Shown: positions 10,057 to 18,857, counted from the first letter of the stretch. The stretch: DNA of 64,000 nucleotides from Duganella sp. Leaf126 (GCF_001423125.1 NZ_LMNW01000023.1:187199-251198); one strand, 5' to 3'. Notes: generated from the sequence alone by a model not told the origin. Numbers and translations are program-made.

Positions 10057-10641
10057 TCAGGGTCCTTTCAGCACCACCGCCTGCGTCACCACATTGCCGC
10101 CGCGCGGGCCGGCGATGCGCGCCGTCACCAGGTAGTGCAGCTGCGGTTGGGTGGCATAGCGGGCGCTGCCCAGCGCCAGCGAACTGCCGAACGCCACCGG
10201 CGTCGGTGCGTCGGGCCGGGCCGAGGTCTTGATGCAGTCGTTGCCGTTGTACGGGCCGGGGAACACGCACAGCCGGTGGATCACGTATTCGACCCGGTCC
10301 CCGGCCGCGTTGGGCGCCATGGTGACGGAGCCGGTCCAGAACGCCGGCGTGCTCACGGTCCAGGTGGAGGTCAGCGTGGCGACGTACCCCTGGGCCGGCT
10401 GGTTGGTGTCGAGGTCTGCCTTGTTGACCACCGTGCGCAGGTAGGCAAAACCGGCGTGCAGGCCGGCGTCGGCCGCCTTGGCCAGCGCCGAGTCGTAGGC
10501 CAGGTTGGCCGTGGTCAGCGTGCTGGACGTGCTGGACTTGATCAGGTAGATGCCGCTGACCATCATCACGGTCAGGATGATCAGGATGACGGGCAGTGCG
10601 ATGCCGCCCTGGCGCGCGCTGCTGGCACGGTGGCGCATCAT
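10057..10641 (-). CDS. pilX: Minor pilin PilX
   Basis: 194 aa. The start is an ATG overlapping the pilW stop (ATGA). The short basic leader 'MMRHRASSARQGG' leads into 'IALPVILIILTVMMVSGIYL', a type III signal. The +5 position lacks the usual Glu, as is common for PilX. The rest is soluble with a pair of cysteines ('HRLCVFPG', 'GNDCIKT'). PilX joins the FimT/PilV/PilW complex that primes pilus assembly and holds PilY1. It ends 2 bp before the pilY1 start. Confidence 0.85.
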   Translation of the reverse strand: MMRHRASSARQGGIALPVILIILTVMMVSGIYLIKSSTSSTLTTANLAYDSALAKAADAGLHAGFAYLRTVVNKADLDTNQPAQGYVATLTSTWTVSTPAFWTGSVTMAPNAAGDRVEYVIHRLCVFPGPYNGNDCIKTSARPDAPTPVAFGSSLALGSARYATQPQLHYLVTARIAGPRGGNVVTQAVVLKGP

Positions 10642-11855
10642 GGCCGCCACTGGGCGTTGCGGATCGGGACGATGGTCTCGAACACGCGGTAGCGGTAGCA
10701 CTTCCAGTCCACCGGGTCGCCGGCCACCGCCACGTTGACCTGCACCGGCGCCGCCACCACGCCGGCCGGCGCGGCCTGCGCAAACACGGTAGGCAGCACG
10801 GGGGTGGCCGTGCATGCGCCGTTGGCGCCGGGCCGTTGGCTGCTCTTGCTGCGCGCCACCACGGCCAGCCGCACCGCCCCCACCCGCTGGTAGTCGCCGG
10901 CGCCGCCGACCAGGCCGTCGCCATCGGCGTCGATCATGGTAGCGCTCCAGACGCCGATGCGCATGCCGCTGGTCGTGGTTTCGCCCCAGCTGCTGTTGCC
11001 GGGCGTATTCGGGTTGTAATTGGTCACGGACCGGTTGTCGAAGCCGTACTGCGCCTTGATCGACACGATGTTGTCGCTGACCGAGGCGCCGTTCGCTTCC
11101 GAACCGGGCATGTCGGTGGCGCGCAGCAGCAGCACGCCGGCGCGCACCGACCAGGTATGAAAGTGCAGCTGGTCGGCGCTGCCAAGGTTGTACAAGTAGG
11201 CGAGGTTGAGCGCATACGGCAGGCCCAGCCCGGCCTGCGGATTGAAGCGGTACGGGCCGCCGGTGGCAATGGTCAGCCGCGTGGCGGCGGCGCCGGTGCC
11301 GGTACCCGACATCTGCATCAGCGTGCAGCGCGCATTCGGGGACGCCAGCGGCGCCACCACCAGCACGTCGCCTGCGTTGAAATCGTAGGGGCTGCGGCTA
11401 TCGACCGCGATCGAGCTTTCGCCCGGCGTGTAGTCGGCCGCCAGCTTGACCGAACCGATGCCCGTTTGCGACGTGCCGCTGTAAAACGTCACCAGGTCCG
11501 GATCGGCGCCGCGCGACTCGATCACCACCGGCGCCAGCGGCGTGATGTCGAGCCCGGCGCGCTGGGCGACCGCCATCCGAAAACCGCGGCTGTCGGCAAA
11601 CTCGGTATTGCAGCCGGCCAGCATCGGGTCGTTCAGGCCCCAGCCGGCGTCGCCGGCGTCGTTGCTGAGCGAGTACAGCGCCAGCATGCCATTCTGCATC
11701 GCATCCGAGCCGCCCACGGCCGCATCCTTGGCCTTTTCGCCGCCGATCACCAGGCGCGTGGCAAAGGTCAGCGCCAGCATGCCGATCACGATGCTGACCA
11801 TCAGTTCGACAATGGAAAATCCGTGGCGGCGGAGGTGATGGCGTGCGCGGCGCAT
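10638..11855 (-). CDS. pilW: Minor pilin PilW
   Basis: 405 aa from the ATG giving 'MRRARHHLRRHG', a basic leader. It is followed by the prepilin-peptidase site and helix 'FSIVELMVSIVIGMLALTFA' (Gly -1, Phe +1, Glu +5). An upstream in-frame start at 11888 would overlap pilV and give an unusually long leader. The large C-terminal domain is typical of PilW. Four bp separate it from the pilV stop, and it overlaps pilX by ATGA, so the genes are translationally linked. Confidence 0.87.
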   Translation of the reverse strand: MRRARHHLRRHGFSIVELMVSIVIGMLALTFATRLVIGGEKAKDAAVGGSDAMQNGMLALYSLSNDAGDAGWGLNDPMLAGCNTEFADSRGFRMAVAQRAGLDITPLAPVVIESRGADPDLVTFYSGTSQTGIGSVKLAADYTPGESSIAVDSRSPYDFNAGDVLVVAPLASPNARCTLMQMSGTGTGAAATRLTIATGGPYRFNPQAGLGLPYALNLAYLYNLGSADQLHFHTWSVRAGVLLLRATDMPGSEANGASVSDNIVSIKAQYGFDNRSVTNYNPNTPGNSSWGETTTSGMRIGVWSATMIDADGDGLVGGAGDYQRVGAVRLAVVARSKSSQRPGANGACTATPVLPTVFAQAAPAGVVAAPVQVNVAVAGDPVDWKCYRYRVFETIVPIRNAQWRP

Positions 11856-11859
11856 GGCG

Positions 11860-12348
11860 TCAGTTGGCAATGTAGGCGGTGACGACATGGCGGTTCTGCT
11901 GGCCGCCGGCCTTGCGCTGCCAGCTGATGCCGATATCGACCTGCGACTGCTGCGGCTGATTTTGTACGCGCACCGAGAGCCGCGCGCCGGGAATCGCGCG
12001 CTGCGTCTCCTGCGCCCACGGCGCCAGCAAGGCGTTCGGCGCCGCCCCTTCGGCCAGGTTGTAGCTGGCCAGGTTGGCGATGTCAGTATTCATCACGCCC
12101 AGCAGCTTTTCAGCGGCCATGGTGGCCTCGGCGCGCATGCTGGCGTCCGACAGTGCCGCGTAGGCGCGCGCCTGCAGACCGATCATTCCGAGCAGTCCGA
12201 TGCCGAGGATGACGATGGCGATCAGCGCTTCGAGCAGCGCGATGCCGGACTGGCGCCGGCCACGTCTTGCGGTCGCTGCGGGTCCGGCAGCGCGCACCGG
12301 CGCGACCACGCCCCTGAATCGAGGCAGGCTGGGGCGTGCGGCGTTCAT
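11860..12348 (-). CDS. pilV: Minor pilin PilV
   Basis: 162 aa from the ATG that overlaps the stop of the FimT gene (ATGA). The leader is long and basic ('MNAARPSLPRFRG' onward to 'RRGRRQSG'), then 'IALLEALIAIVILGIGLLGM', a class III signal with Glu at +5. Length and the 'AEKLLGVMNTDIANLA' region fit PilV. It acts in the minor-pilin priming complex of the type IV pilus. Confidence 0.87.
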   Translation of the reverse strand: MNAARPSLPRFRGVVAPVRAAGPAATARRGRRQSGIALLEALIAIVILGIGLLGMIGLQARAYAALSDASMRAEATMAAEKLLGVMNTDIANLASYNLAEGAAPNALLAPWAQETQRAIPGARLSVRVQNQPQQSQVDIGISWQRKAGGQQNRHVVTAYIAN

Positions 12349-12983
12349 GGCGGACAGCCCCGGCTGTCGGTACTGGCCACGACGGGATTGCACTTGGTCG
12401 GCATGCCCGCCAGCGTGACCACCAGCGCCACCGGCGGCACATCGGCCGCATAGGCGCTGGCCGGGAGCAGGCGCAGGCTGACCAGCCGGTTGCCCACCAC
12501 CGGATCGACCCAGCCCAGCGCCGTGTAGTACACGCCGCTGGCGCCGTCGGGCAGGATGGCCGGCGCCAGCACCTCGCTCGGCGGCAAGGTATCGGCGGCG
12601 CGGAACACCGATTTCCAGCCGGCCGCACCGAGCGGATCGGCAGCAGAGGCCGCGGTCGTGGTGGACCAGGCGCCTTCGGCATCGGTACAGCGCGCATCGG
12701 GCGTCGGGAAGCAGATATCGACCTGCCAGTCCATCTGGCCGGTCGTCACGTTCGGCGTCAGCGTGATGCGGCTGTGGCTGTTATGGGCAATGGCCTGCCG
12801 CCGCGCCAGGCTGAAGCCGTCGGCATAGAACTCGCTGGCGGCACGCGCGCGGTTGGCCAGCAGCCAGTGGCTGGCGCTCGGTATGCCCACGGCCAGCATG
12901 ATGCCGATGATCGATACCGTCACCAGCAGCTCGATCATCGTCAAGCCATGCTGCACGCCGGGGGCGACGCTCAGTTGGAACAC
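12345..12983 (-). CDS. fimT: Minor pilin FimT/GspH family
   Basis: 212 aa from a GTG with AAGGG placed six bases upstream, inside the end of the pilin gene. A nearer GTG at 12956 would also leave a workable leader. The leader 'FQLSVAPGVQHG' ends at Gly, followed by 'LTMIELLVTVSIIGIMLAVG' (Glu +5). The conserved GspH/FimT pattern 'FYADGFSLARRQAIAHN' follows about 35 residues after the helix. FimT proteins are minor pilins; some bind DNA in naturally competent bacteria. A basic C-terminal DNA-binding tail is not obvious here. Confidence 0.82.
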   Translation of the reverse strand: MFQLSVAPGVQHGLTMIELLVTVSIIGIMLAVGIPSASHWLLANRARAASEFYADGFSLARRQAIAHNSHSRITLTPNVTTGQMDWQVDICFPTPDARCTDAEGAWSTTTAASAADPLGAAGWKSVFRAADTLPPSEVLAPAILPDGASGVYYTALGWVDPVVGNRLVSLRLLPASAYAADVPPVALVVTLAGMPTKCNPVVASTDSRGCPP

Positions 12984-13399
12984 GTGCCGCCCTTGTGATC
13001 GACCCAGCACGAGGCACTGGTGCCCCACCCCGGCGGACTGGCAGTGGTGGCGCGGGTGCCGTTCTGGTCAACGGTATAGACGAAGCCGGCAGTCTTGCCG
13101 ACGCCGGTGGCGGTCAGCGTGTAGCCGGAAGCGCTGGCGTTGGCGAGCGCGTAGGTGAAATTGGCGGTATTGGCGGGAAAGCCGGTGGCGGCCGCGAAGC
13201 CGTCGTAAGTGCGGTTGTTCGACCAGAACTGCTCGGCCGCCGGCTGCGCCCCGCCCAGCGCCGAGAAGGCCTCGCTGAGCCGGCTGCGGGTCACGTAATC
13301 GGTGTACAGCGGAATCGCCACGGCCAGCAGGATGCCGATGATGGCGACGCTGACCATCAATTCGATCAGGGTAAAGCCGCGTGGCTGGTGATGCTTCAT
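12971..13399 (-). CDS. pilE: Type IV pilin, PilE/PilA family
   Basis: 142 aa. The ATG has a GGGAGAC ribosome-binding site. Leader 'MKHHQPRG', then 'FTLIELMVSVAIIGILLAVA' with the canonical Phe +1 and Glu +5. The body has two cysteines near the C-terminus ('ASCWVDHKGGTC') forming the usual disulfide-bounded loop. In many betaproteobacteria the minor pilin cluster ends with a pilE-like gene; here the pilin comes first, ahead of fimT. It may be the major subunit or a PilE-type minor pilin; sequence alone does not decide. Confidence 0.85.
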   Translation of the reverse strand: MKHHQPRGFTLIELMVSVAIIGILLAVAIPLYTDYVTRSRLSEAFSALGGAQPAAEQFWSNNRTYDGFAAATGFPANTANFTYALANASASGYTLTATGVGKTAGFVYTVDQNGTRATTASPPGWGTSASCWVDHKGGTCSN

Positions 13400-13702
13400 G
13401 GCTGTCTCCCAAGGCATGATTACAGGAAACAGTGTACCGCAGAATGCTTGCATTTCCCTGAGGGAATGCTGACGGATTGCTGACAATGCTGCTGACACTG
13501 TGGCCGGCTGTAGTGGCGGAACAGCAGCGTGGCCTGCGCCATGGCGCAGGTCACTGCGCGGGCCCAGGAGGTCAAGCGTATTGCGCGGCCCGATGGGCAC
13601 CCGATGACCGGTATGATGTTTCGCTCCTGGAAAACGGTACCGATATCGAAGCCTTCGTCTGTGTGACCTGATTGCCAGGCCGTCAGCTCGACCGGCGCCA
13701 AA
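13400..13702. other. Intergenic region upstream of the pilin operon
   Basis: About 300 bp between the pilin start and the convergent-side end of the histidine kinase gene. It should hold the pilin promoter (reading leftwards). A short inverted repeat, GCATTTCCC-TGA-GGGAATGC, lies near 13449-13468. No convincing sigma-54 site (GG-N10-GC) was found by eye. A frame of about 110 codons here has no family resemblance and was not called. Confidence 0.4.
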
Positions 13703-14797
13703 TCAGGTGCCTCCTGCGAAGCGCACCGCAAACAGCGCCCCCCGCCCTTGCGCCCCATGCCCCACCGTCAGCCCCGCCCCGTGCACGGTGGCGATGTCGC
13801 GCACGATTGCCAGGCCCAGGCCGCTGCCGTGGGATTTATCGTCGAGCCGAACGTAGCGGCTGAAAATATCCGCGCGTCGCGCTGCCGGGATGCCGGGACC
13901 GTTGTCTTCGACTTCCAGCAGCGCGCCCTCGCCGGCCGGGCCGCAACGCACGGTCACCGTGCCGCCGGCCGGCGTGTAGCGCAGCGCGTTGTCGATCAGG
14001 TTATCGATCAGGTCGCGCAGCAGGAAGCGGTCGCCGCTCACCAAGGCCGGCTGCAGTTCGAAGCCGAGGTCGATGCCTTTGCGGGCGGCCTGTTCGACGA
14101 AGGGCTGGATCGCCTCGCCGACCAGCGCGTCCAGCGCCAGGGGCTCGAGCCGGGCCTTTTCGAAGTGGTGCGGCTCGGCGCGTGCCAGCGACAGCAACTG
14201 GTTGGTCTGGCGGATCATGCGCTCGGTGGCGGCCTGCATCAGGCGCAGCGATTGGGCCGTTTCAGGTTCGGCGTGGCGGGCATCGAGCCATTCAAGCTGG
14301 GTTTTCAGGCCGGCCAGCGGCGTGCGCAGCTGGTGCGCCACGTTGGCCAGGAAGTCCTGGCGCGCTCGGGCGCCCTCGCCCACTTTTTCCAGCAGCCCGT
14401 TCATGGCGGACACCACCGGCACAAGCTCGTACGGCACGCGCGCGGGGTCGAGCGGCGCCAGGTCATCGGCTTCGCGCGCGCCCAGGTCGGCGCGCAGGCG
14501 GCTCAGCGGTCGCAGGCCGTTGCTGACCGAGAACCAGACCAGGCCGATGCTGGCAATGGCAAATACGCCTTCCATCATCAACAGCGCGCGCAGCAGCGCC
14601 GTTTGCAGCTGCGCATGCTTACGATCGGCGCCGGCCGGCGCGCCAGCTGCGGCGGTAGTCCCAGTGGTGGCAGGGGCAGTGGTAGCAGTTTGGGCAGACA
14701 ACACCGCCATCTTGTAGGCGAGCACGCCACCGACCACATTGATCAGCAGGACAGGCGCGATCAGCCACTTGAGCAGCCGCAGCCGGATGCTGGTCAT
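13703..14797 (-). CDS. Two-component sensor histidine kinase (TctE/QseC-like)
   Basis: 364 aa. TM1 is about residues 10-30. A very short periplasmic loop is dominated by Ala/Thr/Gly ('TATTAPATTGTTAAAGAPAG'). TM2 is about 70-92. A HAMP-like linker is followed by the phosphoacceptor 'NVAHQLRTPLAG' with His155. The ATPase has N box 'DNLIDNALRYTP', G1 'DNGPGIP' and G2 'GSGLGLAIV'. The small low-complexity loop makes a classical periplasmic ligand pocket unlikely; it may sense through the membrane or a partner. The start overlaps the regulator's stop by ATGA. It phosphorylates the OmpR-type regulator encoded just upstream. Confidence 0.9.
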   Translation of the reverse strand: MTSIRLRLLKWLIAPVLLINVVGGVLAYKMAVLSAQTATTAPATTGTTAAAGAPAGADRKHAQLQTALLRALLMMEGVFAIASIGLVWFSVSNGLRPLSRLRADLGAREADDLAPLDPARVPYELVPVVSAMNGLLEKVGEGARARQDFLANVAHQLRTPLAGLKTQLEWLDARHAEPETAQSLRLMQAATERMIRQTNQLLSLARAEPHHFEKARLEPLALDALVGEAIQPFVEQAARKGIDLGFELQPALVSGDRFLLRDLIDNLIDNALRYTPAGGTVTVRCGPAGEGALLEVEDNGPGIPAARRADIFSRYVRLDDKSHGSGLGLAIVRDIATVHGAGLTVGHGAQGRGALFAVRFAGGT

Positions 14798-15474
14798 GGC
14801 GCGTCGTGCGCGACCGGTTCCAGCATGTAGCCGAAACCGCGAATCGTGCGGATGGCCACGCCGGCGTCGGCGATCTTCAGCCGCAGGCGCGACACGTACA
14901 CCTCCACGGCATTCAAGGTCAGGTCGTCGCCCCATGGCAGGATCGCGTCGATGATCTGCTGCTTGGACACGACCCGCGCCCCATGTTGCAACAGGTATTC
15001 GAGCACGGTCCACTCGCGCACCGAGAGCTCGATCACGCGGTCGCGCACGCGCGCGCGCCGGGTGGCGCAGTCGAGCGTGAGATCGCCCATTGCCAGCAGC
15101 GCCGGCGGTGCGCCATGGCGCCGCGCCAGTGCCCGTACCCGCGCCACCAGTTCTGCGCTGGCAAACGGTTTGACCAGGTAATCGTCGGCGCCCGTCTCCA
15201 GGCCGCGCACGCGGTCCGCCACCGCATCGCGCGCGGTGAGCAGCAGCACCGGCACCCGCCCGCCCCGTGCCCGCAGGCGCCGCACGACCTCGAAGCCGTC
15301 GAGGCCCGGCAGGCCGATGTCGAGCACCACCACCTCGGGCGTGTCAGCGCGCTGCAGCAGCAGGTCGGCGGTCGCGCCGTTATCGACCACCTGCACCGTC
15401 ATCCCCTGTGCGGTCAGTACCCGGCACAAGCCGTCGGCGATCACGCTGTCGTCTTCCGCTACCAGTATCTGCAT
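14794..15474 (-). CDS. OmpR-family response regulator (TctD/QseB-like)
   Basis: 226 aa. The receiver domain has the acidic pair 'EDD' (residues 7-9), phosphoacceptor Asp52 in 'VVVLDIGLPG', Thr in 'LLLTARD' and Lys in 'YLVKPF'. The C-terminal winged helix has 'ELSVREWTVLEYLL' and the recognition region 'NAVEVYVSRLRLKI', ending 'IRTIRGFGYML'. It is first in a two-gene unit with its kinase. Its target is unknown; the neighbouring inverted repeats at 15525-15562 are a candidate site. Confidence 0.93.
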   Translation of the reverse strand: MQILVAEDDSVIADGLCRVLTAQGMTVQVVDNGATADLLLQRADTPEVVVLDIGLPGLDGFEVVRRLRARGGRVPVLLLTARDAVADRVRGLETGADDYLVKPFASAELVARVRALARRHGAPPALLAMGDLTLDCATRRARVRDRVIELSVREWTVLEYLLQHGARVVSKQQIIDAILPWGDDLTLNAVEVYVSRLRLKIADAGVAIRTIRGFGYMLEPVAHDAP

Positions 15475-15524
15475 CGGGTGCGCCGTATTTGTTGGATATG
15501 TGCATTATGCGCTGAAACCAAAAA

Positions 15525-15562
15525 GTCCTCGTAGGACCAGGACTACAAACCTTCGTAGTCCT
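15525..15562. promoter_or_regulatory. Nested inverted repeats upstream of a Crp-type gene
   Basis: Two overlapping palindromes are visible: GTCCT-CGT-AGGAC (15525-15537) and AGGACTAC-AAACCTTC-GTAGTCCT (15539-15562). They lie in the 250-bp gap between the divergent response-regulator and Crp-type genes. The perfect symmetry and location suggest an operator, perhaps for a response regulator. Which protein binds is inference. Confidence 0.5.
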
Positions 15563-15727
15563 CGCCTACAACGGGGCGCCGCCTGGTCTTATGTTCGGGA
15601 ATTAACATTGGCCATAAAGTGTCAGCTGTACGTGAGGTAGCTCACACAACGCTGCAAAAGCAGGGTTTGCAACACCGAATACATCAGTAAGCAGTCAGAA
15701 ATTGTTTCACACAAAGCGAGGAAAAAT

Positions 15728-16534
15728 ATGATCAACGTCCACAACAACGCCACCATTGCACCGGTACCGCGCCGCCTTCCGGCGGGCACCGATCCTGCCA
15801 AGGCTGCGGCGCGGCCGGTGATCAGCTACAGCGGCGCCCAGCAAAACGAATTGCTCGCTGCCCTGCCGCGCGACGTGCTCGAGTCGCTGTTCGAACACCT
15901 GGAACTGGTGACCATGCCATTCGGTAAGGACCTGTTCACGTTCGGCGGCGCCATGGACTACGTGTATTTCCCGACCACCGCCATCGTCTCGCTGCTGTAC
16001 GTGATGGAAGACGGCGCCACCACCGAGATCGCGGTGGTCGGTCACGAGGGCGTGATCGGCGTGTCGCTGTTCGAAGGCGAGCGCGCCATGTGCAGCGCCG
16101 TGACCCAGTCTGCCGGCTACGGTTACCGCATGAAAACCCAGCACCTGCGCCAGGCATTCAGCCAGGGCGGCGCCCTGCCCGCCCTGCTGATGCGCTACAA
16201 CACGGCCCTGTTCGCGCAGATGGCGCAAAACGCCGTGGGCGGACGCCACAGTTCGATCGAGCAGAAGCTGTGCCGCTGGCTGCTCGACCGCCTGGACCGT
16301 TCGCCAGGCAATTCGCTGAAGGTCACACAGGAGATGATTTCGACCATGCTCGGCGTGCGCCGCGAAAGCATCACCGCTGCAGCCGGCAAGTTGCAGGATG
16401 AAGGATTGATCACCTACCGTCGCGGCAATGTCACCGTGCTCGACCGCGCGGCGCTGGAAGCCTATGCCGGCGAGTGCTACAAGGTTGCCAAGACCGAATA
16501 CGACCGCCTGCTGGTCGATGTCGGCCGCTGCTGA
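15728..16534 (+). CDS. Crp/Fnr-family transcriptional regulator
   Basis: 268 aa. A cyclic-nucleotide-binding-like beta-barrel (about residues 45-165) has 'YFPTTAIVSLLYVMEDG' and 'TEIAVVGHEGVIGVSLF'. A C-terminal helix-turn-helix follows, with 'KVTQEMISTMLGVRRESITAAAGKL' (split pattern). The Fnr iron-sulfur cysteines are absent, and the canonical cAMP-binding Arg-Ser pair is not apparent. It belongs to the broad class of Crp-like proteins common in Oxalobacteraceae and rhizobia whose ligands are unknown. The start ATG follows a GAGGAAAAAT ribosome-binding site. Confidence 0.88.
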   Translation: MINVHNNATIAPVPRRLPAGTDPAKAAARPVISYSGAQQNELLAALPRDVLESLFEHLELVTMPFGKDLFTFGGAMDYVYFPTTAIVSLLYVMEDGATTEIAVVGHEGVIGVSLFEGERAMCSAVTQSAGYGYRMKTQHLRQAFSQGGALPALLMRYNTALFAQMAQNAVGGRHSSIEQKLCRWLLDRLDRSPGNSLKVTQEMISTMLGVRRESITAAAGKLQDEGLITYRRGNVTVLDRAALEAYAGECYKVAKTEYDRLLVDVGRC

Positions 16535-16609
16535 CCGCCAGCCTGGCGCGCCGGCACAACGGTACACGCCGCAGCCATCTTGTTGACGGCGTTACTGCTG
16601 CAATAAGGT

Positions 16610-18070
16610 TCAGGCGGCCGGCGCCGCCCGGCGATCCACCATCTCGAAGACGGGCGCAGCCCGTCTTTCTTCTTGTGGCGCCACATTATTACGCACGGGA
16701 ATCGCCACCTCGATGCAGGTACCGCAATCGTTGCGGCCACGGCGGATGTTCAGGGTGCCACCAAGCAGCAAGGCGCGTTCGCGCATGCCCAGCAAGCCGT
16801 GCGACATGGGCTTGGCGATGTTGGCGGCAGAAATACCGACGCCATCGTCGATAATGCGCAGCATCAGGCCATCGGGATTACGGTGCAGCATGACCGACAC
16901 GCGGCTGGCCTTGGCGTACTTGCGGATGTTGTTGAGTGACTCTTGCACGATGCGGAACAGCGCGATCGACAGGTCGCCCGATTCGCGCGTGAGCAGCTCG
17001 ATCTCGTCGTCCACGTCGCAGTCGCAGCGTACCGACGCCATCCGGCTAAATTCCTGGCAATAGCTCTCGATTGCTGCGCACAGCCCGAGGTTGTCGAGCA
17101 AACTGGGGCGCAAGTTCTCGACGATGCGCCGCTTCATTTCCACCACTTCCACCAGCGAGCCGCGCGCCCGCTTGAGCTGGGCAGCCAGTTCGGGATCGGA
17201 TTTTTGCAGCTGCATGGCCACTGCCGCGATGTCCATGTTGATCGACGTCAGATGCCCGCCGATCTCGTCGTGCAGCTCGCGCGACAACCGCACCTTTTCT
17301 TCCTCGCTGATGCTGATCAGGTGGCGCGACAGCACCGACAGCTGTTCGGTGCGCTGCTCGACCTGCGACTCCAGGCTTTCGTTGGCCAGTTTCAGTGCGT
17401 GCTCTGCCTCGGCACGGTTGGCAAAGCTGCGGCCCACCAGCTGGTAGAACATGATCAGCACCACGATGGCAACCGCGTTGATGCCCATGCCCAGCAACAC
17501 GGCCTTCTGGTATTCCTCGTAAAACATGGCGCTGCGCGCCTTCAGCGTTTCGTTCTGTTCCTGCTCCATGATCACCACCTGCAGGCGGATTTCATCCATG
17601 CTGGCGCGGCCGTCGCTGACGCGCGCGATCTTGACGATCTCGTTCAGCCCGCCTTCGCGGTACACGTCGAGCGACTGCGACATGATGGTCAGGCGCCGGC
17701 GCACCAGGTTTTTCAGCTGGGCCAGGTTTTTCAGCTGGTTGGGATTATCGGCCAGCAGCTTTTCCAGCTCGCGAAATTCGGCCTCGCTTTCGGCCAGCGC
17801 GGTACGCGTGGGGCCAAGATAGGCATCGTGGCCGGACAGGAAATAGCCGCGCATGCTGCTCTCCGCATCGAGCACCAGCACATTCAGGTATTGGAGGCGG
17901 TCGGCGACGCGGGCGGTCTGGCCGATCAGCAGCTGGGCGCCGCGCAGCGCCTGCAGGTTGTGGAACAGGCTGAAGCCGTTGACGATCAACAACAGTGCGC
18001 AGGTGACACACAGGACGGTCTTGTACAGCGGCAAGCGGCGATGCGGCGCTGAATCGACGGTGAAATACAT
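16610..18070 (-). CDS. Sensor histidine kinase with CHASE3 domain (NarL-system type)
   Basis: 486 aa. TM1 is about residues 18-37 and TM2 about 190-212. Between them lies an extracytoplasmic CHASE3-like four-helix region with the hallmark 'LDAESSMRGYFLSG' (68-80). A coiled coil (220-245) leads to a HisKA_3 dimerisation domain with 'LSRELHDEIGGHL', His267. The ATPase follows ('RIVQESLNNIRKYAKAS', 'DDGVGIS', 'GLLGMRERA'). It pairs with the NarL-type regulator encoded 150 bp upstream on the same strand. The C-terminal 40 residues are unstructured. Confidence 0.9.
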   Translation of the reverse strand: MYFTVDSAPHRRLPLYKTVLCVTCALLLIVNGFSLFHNLQALRGAQLLIGQTARVADRLQYLNVLVLDAESSMRGYFLSGHDAYLGPTRTALAESEAEFRELEKLLADNPNQLKNLAQLKNLVRRRLTIMSQSLDVYREGGLNEIVKIARVSDGRASMDEIRLQVVIMEQEQNETLKARSAMFYEEYQKAVLLGMGINAVAIVVLIMFYQLVGRSFANRAEAEHALKLANESLESQVEQRTEQLSVLSRHLISISEEEKVRLSRELHDEIGGHLTSINMDIAAVAMQLQKSDPELAAQLKRARGSLVEVVEMKRRIVENLRPSLLDNLGLCAAIESYCQEFSRMASVRCDCDVDDEIELLTRESGDLSIALFRIVQESLNNIRKYAKASRVSVMLHRNPDGLMLRIIDDGVGISAANIAKPMSHGLLGMRERALLLGGTLNIRRGRNDCGTCIEVAIPVRNNVAPQEERRAAPVFEMVDRRAAPAA

Positions 18071-18224
18071 CCTCTTCCTTCTATCAGTAAGGCGACGACA
18101 CGCCCAAGCCGGTCAATTATAGACGGGAAGTAAGATAAATGCGCACCGCAACAGTGCAGAAAGAAAAGATTGTCTTTCGTGAACACCACGAAGATTTCTC
18201 TTCGTGGCATCACCTCAGGCGGGA

Positions 18225-18857
18225 TTAATCGAGCAGATTATTTTTCATGGCGTAATAGGTCAGGTCGCTGTTCGACTGCATGCCCATTTTTTCCATGATG
18301 CGGGTGCGATAGGTGCTGACGGTCTTGATGCTGAGCGACAGCGCCACGCCGATGTCCGACACGGTGGCACCGCGCGCCAGCCGCAGAAAGACCTGGAACT
18401 CGCGGTCCGACAGCTCGGTATGCAGCGCCGTGTTGGGATCGCGGTCGAAGCTCTGTGCCAGCAGTTCGCCGACGGTGGAGCTGACATAACGCCGGCCCTG
18501 GTACACGGTACGCACGGCGGTCATCAGCTCATCCGCCTCGCATTCCTTGTTCAGGTAGCCATTGGCGCCCATTTTGAACAGATTCAGCGCGTATTGCTGC
18601 GCCGGGTAACCGGACAGGATCAGCACCGGCAGGTCGGGCTGGCCCTGACGGATGGTGCGCAGGGTATCGATGCCGCTCTGATCGGGCATGGCGATATCGA
18701 GCAACAGCACATCGCAGATTTCGCGCCGCGCGATATCGAGCGCTTCACGCCCGGTGCCAGCTTCTGCCACCACGTCGAAATCGTCCGAAGACGAAAAAAT
18801 CTGTTTGAAGCCTGCTCTTACTATTTGATGGTCGTCACAAATGGCAACGCGTATCAT
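18225..18857 (-). CDS. NarL/FixJ-family response regulator
   Basis: 210 aa. The receiver has 'CDDHQIVRAGF', phosphoacceptor Asp54 in 'LLLDIAMPDQSG', and a Lys in 'YLNKECE'. A LuxR-type helix-turn-helix follows ('ELSDREFQVFLRLARG', 'DIGVALSLSIKTVSTYRTRIMEKMG'). It is the likely partner of the CHASE3 kinase downstream. Regulators of this shape, with 'QQYALNLFKMGANGYL', resemble the UvrY/BvgA-type class. Target genes unknown. Confidence 0.93.
   Translation of the reverse strand: MIRVAICDDHQIVRAGFKQIFSSSDDFDVVAEAGTGREALDIARREICDVLLLDIAMPDQSGIDTLRTIRQGQPDLPVLILSGYPAQQYALNLFKMGANGYLNKECEADELMTAVRTVYQGRRYVSSTVGELLAQSFDRDPNTALHTELSDREFQVFLRLARGATVSDIGVALSLSIKTVSTYRTRIMEKMGMQSNSDLTYYAMKNNLLD

Noticed and set aside
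10055..10924. Upstream extension of the pilY1 frame
   Set aside because: The frame stays open through pilX, but the signal peptide at MKLHMMHIF and the separate, well-supported pilX and pilW frames show the extension is not coding.
13420..13758. A 112-codon minus-strand frame in the gap before the pilin gene
   Set aside because: It overlaps the kinase gene end, has no family resemblance, and occupies the likely pilin promoter.
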